Shown piece by piece: positions 35,962 through 44,836 of a stretch of DNA of 59,675 bases. Numbering within the stretch: the first letter of the stretch is position 1; the number at the start of each line of letters is the position of its first letter. The notes below the pieces were generated by a model. That model ran no database searches and was not told the origin of the DNA. It saw only the letters and a program-made list of their open reading frames with translations. The translations under genes and the position numbers were made by a program. Source of the DNA: CAZABC01 sp964483405 (GTDB lineage Bacteria; Chloroflexota; Limnocylindria; Limnocylindrales; CSP1-4); NCBI GenBank assembly GCA_964483405.1, contig CAZABC010000015.1:1-59675 (forward strand). Direction: 5' to 3'.

Positions 35962-37662
35962 TCAGCCCTCGTCGAGCATCGGGACCCGGACCTCGCGCTC
36001 GCGGGCGACCTCGATCGCCCGCTCGTAGCCCGCGTCGACGTGCCGGACGACGCCCATCCCGGGGTCGGTCGTCAGGACCCGCTCGAGCTTCTGGGCCGCG
36101 AGTTCGGTCCCGTCGGCGACGACGACCATCCCGGCGTGCTGGCTGTACCCGATCCCGGTCCCGCCGCCGTGGTGGATCGAGACCCAGGTCGCGCCCGCGG
36201 CCGTGTTCACCAGGGCGTTGAGGAGCGGCCAGTCGGCGATCGCGTCGGAGCCGTCGGCCATCGCCTCCGTCTCGCGGTTCGGCGAGGCGACCGAGCCCGC
36301 GTCGAGGTGGTCGCGGCCGATGACGATCGGCGCCGACACCTCCCCCCGACGCACCAGGTCGTTGAAGGCGAGCCCCGCCTTCGCCCGCTCGCCGTAGCCG
36401 AGCCAGCAGATCCGGGCCGGCAGGCCCTGGAACGGGACCTTCGCCTCGGCCATCTCGATCCAGCGGCGGAGCGCGGCATCCTCCGGGAAGAGCTCGAGGA
36501 TCGCCCGGTCGGTCCGCAGGATGTCGGCCGGGTCGCCCGACAGGGCGGCCCACCGGAATGGACCCTTGCCCTCGCAGAAGAGCGGTCGCACGAACGCCGG
36601 CACGAAGCCCGGGTAGGCGAAGGCGTCGACGACGCCGGCCTCGAACGCCTGGGCCCGCAGGTTGTTGCCGTAGTCGAAGACGACGGCGCCGGCCGCGCCG
36701 AAGGCGAGCATCGCCCGGACGTGGTCGGCCATCGAGGCCATCGAGCGGCGGACGTAGACCTCGGGCTGGGTCCGGCGGAGGACGATCGCGTCCGAGAAGG
36801 ACATCTCCGCCGGCACGTAGCCGGCGAGCGCGTCGTGGGCCGACGTCTGGTCGGTGACGACGTCGAAGCGCTCCCCGGCCCGGGCCCAGTCGGGCTCGAT
36901 CTCGGCGGCGTTGCCGACGAGCGCGATCGACAGCGGCTCGCCGGCCGCGGCGGCCGCCCGAGCCCAGGCCAGCGCCTCGTCGGGCGACACGGTCAGCCGG
37001 TCGACGTAGCCGATCTCGTGGCGACGCCGCGCCCGCGGCTCGTCGACCTCGATGCAGATCGCGACGCCCTCGTTCATCGTCACCGCCAGCGGCTGGGCGC
37101 CGCCCATCCCGCCGAGCCCGGCGGTGAGCGTGACCCGGCCCCGCAGCGTCCCCCCGAAGCGCTGCCGGGCGAGCTCGGCGAACGTCTCGTACGTCCCTTG
37201 GAGGATCCCCTGGGTCCCGATGTAGATCCACGACCCGGCGGTCATCTGGCCGTACATCGTCAGGCCCTGCCGCTCGAGCTCGCGGAAGACCTCCCACGTC
37301 GCCCACTTCCCGACGAGGTTCGAGTTGGCGATGAGGACCCGCGGCGCCCACTCGTGGGTCCGGAAGACCGCGACCGGCTTGCCCGACTGGACGAGCAGCG
37401 TCTCGTCGTCGCCGAGCCGGCGGAGCTCGCGGACGATCGCGTCGAAGGCAGCCCACGAGCGGGCGGCCCGGCCGGTCCCGCCGTAGACCACGAGCGCGTC
37501 GGGCGCCTCGGCCACCGCCGGGTCGAGGTTGTTCATCAGCATCCGGAGCGCCGCTTCCTGGCCCCAGCCGCGGCAGCTCAGCTCGGAGCCGTGCGGGGCA
37601 CGGACCGGCCGGGCGCCGGGGAGCGGGGCGATGCTCGAGGTCGGGGTCGTGGGATCGGACAC
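35962..37662 (-). CDS. hutU: Urocanate hydratase
   Basis: A 566-residue NAD-containing urocanase that converts urocanate to 4-imidazolone-5-propanoate. Diagnostic segments are GTQGILQGTYETF, LTAGLGGMGGAQP, PLFCEGKGPFRW (the catalytic Cys) and SIHHGGGTGIGYSQHAGMV near the C-terminus. GTG 37662 has GGAGGA seven bases upstream. It stands alone on the minus strand between an MFS transporter and a lipoprotein, not next to hutH, so the hut genes are scattered within a 10-kb stretch. Confidence 0.97.
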   Translation of the reverse strand: MSDPTTPTSSIAPLPGARPVRAPHGSELSCRGWGQEAALRMLMNNLDPAVAEAPDALVVYGGTGRAARSWAAFDAIVRELRRLGDDETLLVQSGKPVAVFRTHEWAPRVLIANSNLVGKWATWEVFRELERQGLTMYGQMTAGSWIYIGTQGILQGTYETFAELARQRFGGTLRGRVTLTAGLGGMGGAQPLAVTMNEGVAICIEVDEPRARRRHEIGYVDRLTVSPDEALAWARAAAAAGEPLSIALVGNAAEIEPDWARAGERFDVVTDQTSAHDALAGYVPAEMSFSDAIVLRRTQPEVYVRRSMASMADHVRAMLAFGAAGAVVFDYGNNLRAQAFEAGVVDAFAYPGFVPAFVRPLFCEGKGPFRWAALSGDPADILRTDRAILELFPEDAALRRWIEMAEAKVPFQGLPARICWLGYGERAKAGLAFNDLVRRGEVSAPIVIGRDHLDAGSVASPNRETEAMADGSDAIADWPLLNALVNTAAGATWVSIHHGGGTGIGYSQHAGMVVVADGTELAAQKLERVLTTDPGMGVVRHVDAGYERAIEVAREREVRVPMLDEG

Positions 37663-37747
37663 GGCGGGCTCCTCCGGTGGATGGCGGCAGTGTGCGCCCG
37701 CCGCGAGCCGGCGTCCGGGTGGCTGGCGCACCCGCCGGCCGGGCGGC

Positions 37748-38386
37748 TCAGGCGCGGAGGCCGGCGATGACGAGCTCGCCGTAGCGGGCCGGGCCGAGCG
37801 CCTGGACGGAGACGACGTGGTCGACGCCGTCGACGACGAGGTGCGTGTGGTATGTCAGGACCCCACCGGCGCACGAGCCGATGACGGTCGGCCGGCCGCC
37901 GATCACCGCCTCGGCCGTCCCGGCGACACCGCCCGCCTGGGCGCACACGCCCTCGTCGAACGAGTCGCGCCAGGAGCGATACCAGCCCTCGTCGAAGACG
38001 CCCGGACGAAGGGCGTAGACGAACGGCACGGCGTAGTCGTCGCCGGCCTCGCCGACGACGAAGGCGACCACGCCGGCCGAGGCGTCGCGGACGAGATCGG
38101 GGTCCGAAGCGCTCTCGGCGAACGCGGCGGGCTCGGGGACGAGCGGCCGCCCGTCGACCTCGGCCGGCAGGATCGCGAGGAGCCCGTCGTCCCACGGCAC
38201 GCTCGGGCCGGCCGCCGACGCGCCCGCCGATGGTGAGGCACCCGCCGAGGGCGAGAGGGCCGCTGGGGGCAAGACCGTCGACGACGGGGCAACGCTCGGC
38301 GACGGGGTCGCCGGACGTGCGCCGCAGGCCGCGGTCACCAGGGCGAGGGCGAGGGCGGCGACCGGGGCGCGTCGGGCGCGGATCAG
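37748..38386 (-). CDS. Lipoprotein of unknown function
   Basis: About 212 residues. The signal peptide region IRARRAPVAALALALVTAACG has a lipobox TAAC, followed by a Pro/Ser/Ala linker and a domain of about 150 residues (LLAILPAEVDGRPLVPEPAAF...VVSVQALGPARYGELVIAG) with two cysteines (GVCAQ, GSCAG). I do not recognise it. No ATG, GTG or TTG lies near the start of the signal peptide; CTG 38386 with GGGAG five bases upstream, overlapping the GNAT stop (CTGA), is the best candidate. The start is uncertain, but coupling to the upstream gene is likely. Confidence 0.7.
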   Translation of the reverse strand: MIRARRAPVAALALALVTAACGARPATPSPSVAPSSTVLPPAALSPSAGASPSAGASAAGPSVPWDDGLLAILPAEVDGRPLVPEPAAFAESASDPDLVRDASAGVVAFVVGEAGDDYAVPFVYALRPGVFDEGWYRSWRDSFDEGVCAQAGGVAGTAEAVIGGRPTVIGSCAGGVLTYHTHLVVDGVDHVVSVQALGPARYGELVIAGLRA

Positions 38387-39159
38387 CCGAGCTCCCGCCG
38401 AACGACCGGGAACCGCTCGTCGTCGACGGCGAGGTGGAAGCCGCAGCGCAGCCAGAACGCCGGCGTGGCGGCGCTCGTGGCATCGGGCCGGGCGCCGGCC
38501 TCCGGGTACGCCTCGACCGCCGCGAACCCTCGCCGTTCGAGGTCGTCGCAGACCGCCTCGACCAGCCGGATGGCGTGACCCGAGCCCCGGGCCGCCGGCG
38601 TTGTCGCGATGCAGGTGACGACCGCCGGCAGCGGCGCGTCGGGCAGCTTCGGGTAGAGCTCGCGGATCCGGCTGGCCCGCGGGTAGGCCGACAGCGGCCC
38701 GAATTGAGCGTAGGCCGCGGGCACGTCGTCGAGGAGCAGCACCTTGGCGTAGCTGCCGAAGATCGCCATGCCCCGGCCGAGCAGGCCGAGCTTGCGCGGC
38801 GCATCGGCGCCGACGGCCGGCCCGGCGGTCCGCTTCGGGGCGAACGGGTTGTCGGCGAGCCCGTCGCCGGCGGGCGCGAAGGGGTTGGCCGCCGGAGCGG
38901 ACGCCCGGGACGCGGCCGCGAAGGGGTTCTCGACGGGCGTCGGATCGGGCGCGAACGGGTTCGACCCGCCGAAGGGGTCGCGCGGCCTCGGCGGCGCGGC
39001 CGGCGCCGGCGCGAGCCAACTCGCGCGATGGGCGCGCGAGCCGCGATCGGCATCCTCCCAGTAGTCGCACGTGCGATGGTCGAAGCCCGGGTCGGCACAC
39101 GGCGGCAGCAACGCGAACGTCTCGCCGTCGACCACGTCGACGATCCGGATCGTGTCCAC
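38383..39159 (-). CDS. GNAT family acetyltransferase with NPFAP-repeat insertion
   Basis: A 258-residue protein. N-terminal DTIRIVDVVDGETFALLPP and CDYWEDADRG lead into a low-complexity segment with four or five NPFA-type motifs (residues about 65-110). The C-terminal half has the acetyl-CoA-binding GNAT core VVTCIATTPAARGSGHAIRLVEAVCDDLERRG and ends in FWLRCGFHLAVDDERFPVVRRELG. Acetyl acceptor unknown. TACCCT lies six bases before the GTG start, so the message is probably leaderless. Confidence 0.85.
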   Translation of the reverse strand: MDTIRIVDVVDGETFALLPPCADPGFDHRTCDYWEDADRGSRAHRASWLAPAPAAPPRPRDPFGGSNPFAPDPTPVENPFAAASRASAPAANPFAPAGDGLADNPFAPKRTAGPAVGADAPRKLGLLGRGMAIFGSYAKVLLLDDVPAAYAQFGPLSAYPRASRIRELYPKLPDAPLPAVVTCIATTPAARGSGHAIRLVEAVCDDLERRGFAAVEAYPEAGARPDATSAATPAFWLRCGFHLAVDDERFPVVRRELG

Positions 39160-39165
39160 CCGCGC

Positions 39166-39171
39166 AGGGTA
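39166..39171 (-). promoter_or_regulatory. -10 element for the leaderless GNAT gene
   Basis: TACCCT on the minus strand, six bases before GTG 39159, with no Shine-Dalgarno sequence between them. Confidence 0.5.
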
Positions 39172-39251
39172 GCGCGACTCCGGGTCGACCGGAGCCGGCC
39201 GGATGACGGTCGGCTCTGGCCGTCGCCGCTGGCCCGCGCGAGCATCGGGTC

Positions 39252-39998
39252 ATGATCACGACCGAACGCCCGTTGCTCGCCGCTCCCGCCGAGCCGCACG
39301 TGCACCACGCGCCGCACGCGCCGACCGCTCCAGCGGCACCCCCGGCCTTCCCGCCGCTGCCCCCGCCGCCGGCGAGCGCCGCCAGCGGCGTCACCTCGGG
39401 TCGCAGCCGCGCGATGTTCAAGACCCTCGACCGCTGGTTCGCCGTGCCGGTCCACCGAGCCGGGCTGGCCGCATGGCTCGGCACGCCGCTCAGCGGCTGC
39501 CAGCTCCTCCTGACGACGACGGGTCGTCGTTCCGGCCTCCGGCGGGACACGCCGCTCGGATACTTCGTCGCCGAGGGCGCTGCCTGGGTGCTGGCCGGCT
39601 ACGGCGCGTCGACCCACTGGTACCGCAACCTGCTCGCCGACCCGGCGGTCGAGGTGCTCATGCCCGCCCGGGCGCCCTTCCACGCGCGAGCCGAGGAGAT
39701 CCTCGACCCGGTCGTCCGCGGGCGGATCATCCCGCCGCTCGTCCGGTCGATGGGCCTGCCGGGCTCGCTCATCGGCGCGAACCCGGCGACCGTGACCGAC
39801 GAGCGGATCCTCGAGCTCGTGGCGTGGGTGCCCCTCATCCGCCTGGTCCCGGTGGGCGAGCCGCTCATCGCCGGGCCGGACGACCCGGGTGGGACCGGCT
39901 GGATCTGGCGCCAGCTGATGATCCTGACCATCGCCGGGCTCGTGGTCTGGATGAAGGTGGCGGCGATCCGGGCGTTCGTCGGCGCGGTCCGGCGGTAA
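39252..39998 (+). CDS. Deazaflavin (F420)-dependent nitroreductase family protein
   Basis: A 248-residue member of the DUF385/DDN group, split-barrel proteins that often bind F420 or related flavins. After an Ala/Pro/His-rich N-terminal extension of about 45 residues it has LTTTGRRSGLRRDTPLGYF, WVLAGYGASTHWYRNLLADPAVEV and a C-terminal hydrophobic helix (MILTIAGLVVWMKVAAI), unusual for soluble DDN proteins, suggesting membrane attachment. No F420 biosynthesis gene is seen in the window. GAGCAT lies six bases before the ATG. Confidence 0.85.
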   Translation: MITTERPLLAAPAEPHVHHAPHAPTAPAAPPAFPPLPPPPASAASGVTSGRSRAMFKTLDRWFAVPVHRAGLAAWLGTPLSGCQLLLTTTGRRSGLRRDTPLGYFVAEGAAWVLAGYGASTHWYRNLLADPAVEVLMPARAPFHARAEEILDPVVRGRIIPPLVRSMGLPGSLIGANPATVTDERILELVAWVPLIRLVPVGEPLIAGPDDPGGTGWIWRQLMILTIAGLVVWMKVAAIRAFVGAVRR

Positions 39999-40028
39999 CG
40001 TCCGCGACGCCGGGGGCCCCCGCCGGGT

Positions 40029-40100
40029 GGCCCGGCGGGCCCGGTCGGCCCGGTCGGCCCGGCGGGCCCGGTCGGCCCGGCGGGCCCGGTCGGCCTGGTG
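40029..40100. repeat. 9-bp tandem repeat GGCCCGGYS, about 8 copies
   Basis: Seven perfect-type units and one degenerate unit in the gap between the DDN-like gene and hutH. Read in one frame it gives GPG/RPG triplets on both strands, which explains collagen-like open frames here; I do not call these genes. Confidence 0.85.
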
Positions 40101-40153
40101 ATCCCGGCAGCCCCTCGACCCGGGCGAGCCCATCGGCCGTCCCGGCGAAACCC

Positions 40154-41848
40154 TCAGCCGCCGGCCAGTTCGGCGAGCGCGCCGCTCCGCACGAGGTCGG
40201 TGACGGCCGCGAGATCCGGTCCGAGCTCACGGTCGTGACCGAGCCGCGCGACGCGGGCGCGGACGCGGCGGTGGGCCTCCGCGACGCCGGCGCCGGGGCG
40301 CGGGGCGACGCCGTCCGTGGCCTCGTGGGCGAGGGCCTCCAGCCGCAGGTCGAGCGCCTGCGCGGCGACGAGGAGCTCGATCGCCACGATCCGCTCGACG
40401 TGGTCGAGGACCACGCGGGCGTGACGGCCGGCCGTGGCGCCCATCGACACGTGGTCCTCCTGGTTCGCCGAGGTCGGGATCGAGTCGGCCGACGACGGGT
40501 GGGCGAGGACCTTGTTCTCCGACGCGAGCGCGGCGGCCGTGTACTGGACCATCATCAGGCCGGAATCGAGCCCCGAGCTCGCCGCCATGAACGGTGGCAG
40601 CCCGCCGTTGAGGCGCGGGTCGAGCAGCAGCGCGGTCCGCCGCTCGCTGATCGCGCCGAGCTCGGCGATCGCGAGCTTCGCGAAGTCGAGTGCAAGGGCG
40701 ATCGGCTCGCCGTGGAAGTTGCCGCCGCTGATGACGAGGCCGCCGCCGGTCGCGAGCGTGCCCTCGGCCGCGACCCCGCCCTCGGGGAACACGAGCGGGT
40801 TGTCGGTCGCCGCGTTCAGCTCGACGTCGAGGACCCGCCGGAGATGGTCGAGGGCGTCGCGGACCGCGCCGTGGACCTGCGGGACGCAGCGGAGCGAGTA
40901 CGGGTCCTGGACCTTGTGGGCATGTCCGTGGTGGCTCGTCTGGACGCCCGAGTCGCGGAGGAGGTGGCGCAGCTCGGCGGCGACCGCCACCTGGCCCGGG
41001 TGCGGCCGGGCGAGCTGGTAGGCCGCGGCGAACGCGACATCCGTGCCCAGGAGCGCCTCGACGCTCATCGCCGCGGCGACCGTGGCCGTCCGCCCGAGCC
41101 GGTCGGCGTCGGCGAGCACGAGCGACCCGAGGGCCGACATCAGCTGGGTCCCGTTGAGGAGCGCGAGGCCCTCCTTCGGCCCGAGCACGAGCGGCTCGAG
41201 CCCGACCTCCCTGAGGGCGATCAGGGCCGGGACGTGCTGGCCCTCGAGCTCGACCTCACCACGGCCGATGAGCGGCAGGGCGAGGTGGGCGAGCGGCGCC
41301 AGATCGCCCGAGGCACCGACGCTGCCCTGTTCGGGCACGACCGGGTGGATCCCGAGGTCGAGGAACGCACAGAGCCGATCGACGAGAAGCGGGCGGCAGC
41401 CGCTGTGGCCGAGGGCGAGGGTGTTCGCCCGGAGGAGGAGCATCGCCCGGACGACGTCGCGCGGGAACGGCCGGCCGACACCGACGGCGTGGCTGACGAG
41501 GAGGTTCTCCTGCAGCCGGGCCGCGTCGGCCGGCGGGACGAAGGTCGTCGCGAGGTCACCGAAGCCGGTCGTGAGCCCGTAGACGACGGCGCCGGCCTCG
41601 ACGAGCCGCTCCACGACGTCGCGGGCCTCCTGCATCCGCTCGCGGGCGTGGATGTCGAGCGCGGCGCGGGCGCCATGGCGGGCCACCGCCTCGACGTCGG
41701 CGATCGTCAGGTCGGCGCCCGTCAGGACGACCGTCGAGGCGACCCCGGCCGAACCTGCCGCAGGCGGGCCGGATGCGCCGACCGACCGAGGCTCGAAGTG
41801 GGGTCCCTCGCCCGGATGCCGGCCCGGGCCGCCGCTGCGCTCAGTCAC
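40154..41848 (-). CDS. hutH: Histidine ammonia-lyase
   Basis: A 564-residue lyase that removes ammonia from histidine to give urocanate. The self-cyclising MIO triad A179-S180-G181 lies in GSVGASGDLAPLAH, with catalytic Y90 in VYGLTTGFGDL, and SGGNFHGEP and SANQEDHVSMG further on. The N-terminus is about 40 residues longer than usual (Gly/Pro-rich). The GTG at 41848 has TATGCT six bases upstream and no ribosome site: a clear leaderless start. It completes the hut set with hutU, hutI and ftcD. Confidence 0.97.
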   Translation of the reverse strand: MTERSGGPGRHPGEGPHFEPRSVGASGPPAAGSAGVASTVVLTGADLTIADVEAVARHGARAALDIHARERMQEARDVVERLVEAGAVVYGLTTGFGDLATTFVPPADAARLQENLLVSHAVGVGRPFPRDVVRAMLLLRANTLALGHSGCRPLLVDRLCAFLDLGIHPVVPEQGSVGASGDLAPLAHLALPLIGRGEVELEGQHVPALIALREVGLEPLVLGPKEGLALLNGTQLMSALGSLVLADADRLGRTATVAAAMSVEALLGTDVAFAAAYQLARPHPGQVAVAAELRHLLRDSGVQTSHHGHAHKVQDPYSLRCVPQVHGAVRDALDHLRRVLDVELNAATDNPLVFPEGGVAAEGTLATGGGLVISGGNFHGEPIALALDFAKLAIAELGAISERRTALLLDPRLNGGLPPFMAASSGLDSGLMMVQYTAAALASENKVLAHPSSADSIPTSANQEDHVSMGATAGRHARVVLDHVERIVAIELLVAAQALDLRLEALAHEATDGVAPRPGAGVAEAHRRVRARVARLGHDRELGPDLAAVTDLVRSGALAELAGG

Positions 41849-41854
41849 CCGGCG

Positions 41855-41860
41855 AGCATA
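41855..41860 (-). promoter_or_regulatory. -10 element for leaderless hutH
   Basis: TATGCT on the minus strand, six bases before GTG 41848; no Shine-Dalgarno sequence is present. On the other strand GGTACCAT (41866-41872 area) probably serves the DedA gene. Confidence 0.55.
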
Positions 41861-41939
41861 GTCCGGTACCATCCCGCCGTGCCCGACCCGTCGCCCCCTC
41901 GGGGTCGGTCGCCGTCGACCGTCCCGCCGAGGAGCGCCC

Positions 41940-42815
<876 letters not shown>

Positions 42816-43216
42816 GCTGCGCCCGGTCGGATGGTGCGTCCGACCGGTGGACACGGTGCGATGTCGCTGCGGCGGTCGAGTGTCGGCGGCCGCAGCCGAG
42901 GCGCCGCATCGGTCTCACCAATGCCGCTGGTACTCCAGCGGATCGGGCGGCCCGGTCGGCGACTTCGGGTGCCTCCCCCACGCTCGCCGACCCCGCCGGC
43001 GCCCTGATACGACCAGCGTCCCTGGTATCGGGATGGCGACCCCGACGGAACACCAGCCACGGTGGTGGGACCGACGGGTTCGGCAAGAGCACCAGCAAGG
43101 GTGGTGGGAGCGACGACCCGGCGCGCAACACCAGCCACGGTAGTGGAGCGACGCACCCGGCACGGAACGACGCACCCGGCAACCGATCCGGCGAACGAAC
43201 ATCGCCGGCCGCGACT
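42816..43216. other. 401-base gap with hairpins and 39-bp repeats, no supported gene
   Basis: Contains the hairpin CGCTGG-TACT-CCAGCG (42925-42940), an imperfect GATAC...GTATC hairpin near 43004-43030 and the 39-bp repeats listed separately. All three forward frames lack convincing starts and homology. Confidence 0.5.
43049..43165. repeat. Three degenerate 39-bp tandem repeats, each with a small hairpin
   Basis: Units at 43049, 43088 and 43127 share ACCAGC-[CA]A-[CG]GGT-[GA]GTGG. Each can fold CACCA-N7-TGGTG (the third with one mismatch). In one frame they encode 13-residue repeats (NTSHGGGTDGFGK, STSKGGGSDDPAR, NTSHGSGATHPAR). Confidence 0.7.
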
Positions 43217-44467
43217 TCACCCGTCGACGGCGAGCGCTCGCTCCTCGGGCGCCGGCCGAGCCCGGAACAGCGCCCAGAGCGCGACGTCGTAGCCGATCTT
43301 CAGGGCGCCGGCGATGACGAAGCCGGCCCCGGCGAACGCTGCCGAGGCGACGATCGGCGCGGCGATGAGCGGCGAGATGGCCTGGCCGGTCGTCCGGGCG
43401 ATGCCGGTGACGCCGGCGGCGGCCGATCGCTCGTCGGGATCGACGACGGCCATCGTGTACGACTGGCGCGTCGGGACGTCCATCTGGCTGATCGTCGAGC
43501 GGGCGAGCAGCGCGAGGATCGCGAGCGGCGCCGTCGGCATGAGCGGGACCAGGATGAGCAGCACGTTCGATGGCAGGTGCGTGTAGACCATCGTCCGGAT
43601 GAGCCCGATCCGGGCGGCGATCCGAGCAGCCGCGAGCGCGGAGACCGCCGCGAGGAGGTTCGTCCCGAAGAAGACGGCGCCGATGACGGCGGGGTCGAGG
43701 GCGAACCGCGCGGCGAACCAGTAGGCGACGAGGCTGTCGAGGATGAAGCCACCGGCGAACGCGTCGACGGCGAACAGCGCCGACAGCCGGAGGACCGTCC
43801 CGCGCGACCGGTGAAGCCCGAGCCGGCCGCCGATCGTCGACCGCGCCGCGCCCGGGACCTCGACCGCGCCCGACAGCCCGGCGAAGACCAGCGCCAGCCC
43901 GAGCCCGATGGCGCCGTAGGCGAGGACGACCACCCGCTCCGCGTCGACCGCCGCGACCCCGGCATCGCGCAGGATCTGGACGGCGACCCCGGCGGCGAGC
44001 GCGCCGAGGGCGGCCATCACGTAGCCGGCGAGGTTGTACCAGGCGAAGACGCTCGTTCGCCGCCGGTCGGGGACCAGGCCCGACAGGGCCGCCTGCTCGA
44101 TGGCGAGGAACGGCCCGACCTCCTTCCCGCTCGGGCTCAGGACGCCGAGCGTCGACGCGATCAGGAGGAGCGGCACGAGGTCGGTCGCCGCCACGACGAC
44201 CGCCGCACCGGCCATCAGCAGCGACCCGGCAACGAGGACCCGGCGCCGCCCGACGCGATCGGCGTGGGTGGTGAGGGCGAGCGAGATGACCGTGTCGCCG
44301 AGGAGCGTCAGCGTCAGGAGCAGGCCGATCGTCACGGGGTCGAGGCCGACCCGCCCGAGATAGACGACGAGGACGACCGCGAGGCCGCCGTAGGCGAGCA
44401 TCCGCAGCGACCGGGCGCCGAACAGGCGAACCCCGTCGGGCCCGAGGCCGAACCGACGGTCCGTCAT
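43217..44467 (-). CDS. MFS transporter
   Basis: A 416-residue twelve-helix major facilitator. It has the loop 2-3 motif THADRVGRRRVLVAG and a second-half signature IGLIRTMVYTHLPSNVLLIL, then DVPTRQSYTMAVVDPDERSAAAGVTGIAR, a pattern seen in drug or metabolite exporters of actinobacterial and chloroflexal genomes. The substrate is not evident. TAGACT nine bases before ATG 44467 suggests a leaderless message. Divergent from the small His-rich gene. Confidence 0.9.
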   Translation of the reverse strand: MTDRRFGLGPDGVRLFGARSLRMLAYGGLAVVLVVYLGRVGLDPVTIGLLLTLTLLGDTVISLALTTHADRVGRRRVLVAGSLLMAGAAVVVAATDLVPLLLIASTLGVLSPSGKEVGPFLAIEQAALSGLVPDRRRTSVFAWYNLAGYVMAALGALAAGVAVQILRDAGVAAVDAERVVVLAYGAIGLGLALVFAGLSGAVEVPGAARSTIGGRLGLHRSRGTVLRLSALFAVDAFAGGFILDSLVAYWFAARFALDPAVIGAVFFGTNLLAAVSALAAARIAARIGLIRTMVYTHLPSNVLLILVPLMPTAPLAILALLARSTISQMDVPTRQSYTMAVVDPDERSAAAGVTGIARTTGQAISPLIAAPIVASAAFAGAGFVIAGALKIGYDVALWALFRARPAPEERALAVDG

Positions 44468-44566
44468 CGCGCCCCGAGTCTACGCTCGGGCGGCGGCGGT
44501 CCTCCGCCGTGGCCGTCCCGTCATTCGGCGCGCGTGCGAGAATGCCCCCGGAGGAGCGCCCGACCG

Positions 44567-44827
44567 ATGACCGACGATCACGCGACGACCCACCCGAAGA
44601 CGATGACGACGGCCCACGCCGACACGGCGGCCGACACCGCGGCCGCCACGACCGCCGATCACGCGGCCGTCGGGGACGACCACGGCGCGGGCCATGGGCA
44701 CGGCGAGGCCGAGGTACCCCTCGGGCCGGTCGACGTCGTCGCCTGGGGCGCCGGCCTGCTCGGCGTCCTGCTCGGCGGGGTCACCGCCCTCGCCTTCGCG
44801 CTGTCGACCGGCCTGCTCGACGCATGA
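44567..44827 (+). CDS. Small His-rich single-helix membrane protein
   Basis: An 86-residue protein with a 50-residue soluble N-terminus rich in Ala, Thr, Asp and His (seven His, ending GDDHGAGHGHGEAE) and one transmembrane helix (VVAWGAGLLGVLLGGVTALAFAL). GAGGAG lies ten bases before the ATG. The His/Asp cluster could bind a metal ion. Family not recognised. It ends convergently nine bases from the FNT channel gene. Confidence 0.65.
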   Translation: MTDDHATTHPKTMTTAHADTAADTAAATTADHAAVGDDHGAGHGHGEAEVPLGPVDVVAWGAGLLGVLLGGVTALAFALSTGLLDA

Positions 44828-44836
44828 GCCTGCCGC

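Noticed and set aside
39865..40230. Collagen-like open frame (GPP triplets) on the minus strand
   Set aside because: It arises from the 9-bp tandem repeat; it overlaps the end of hutH in another frame and has no start signals.
43039..43143. A small gene encoding the 13-residue repeats
   Set aside because: No start codon with a ribosome site or TAnnnT element and no recognised family; described as a repeat region only.
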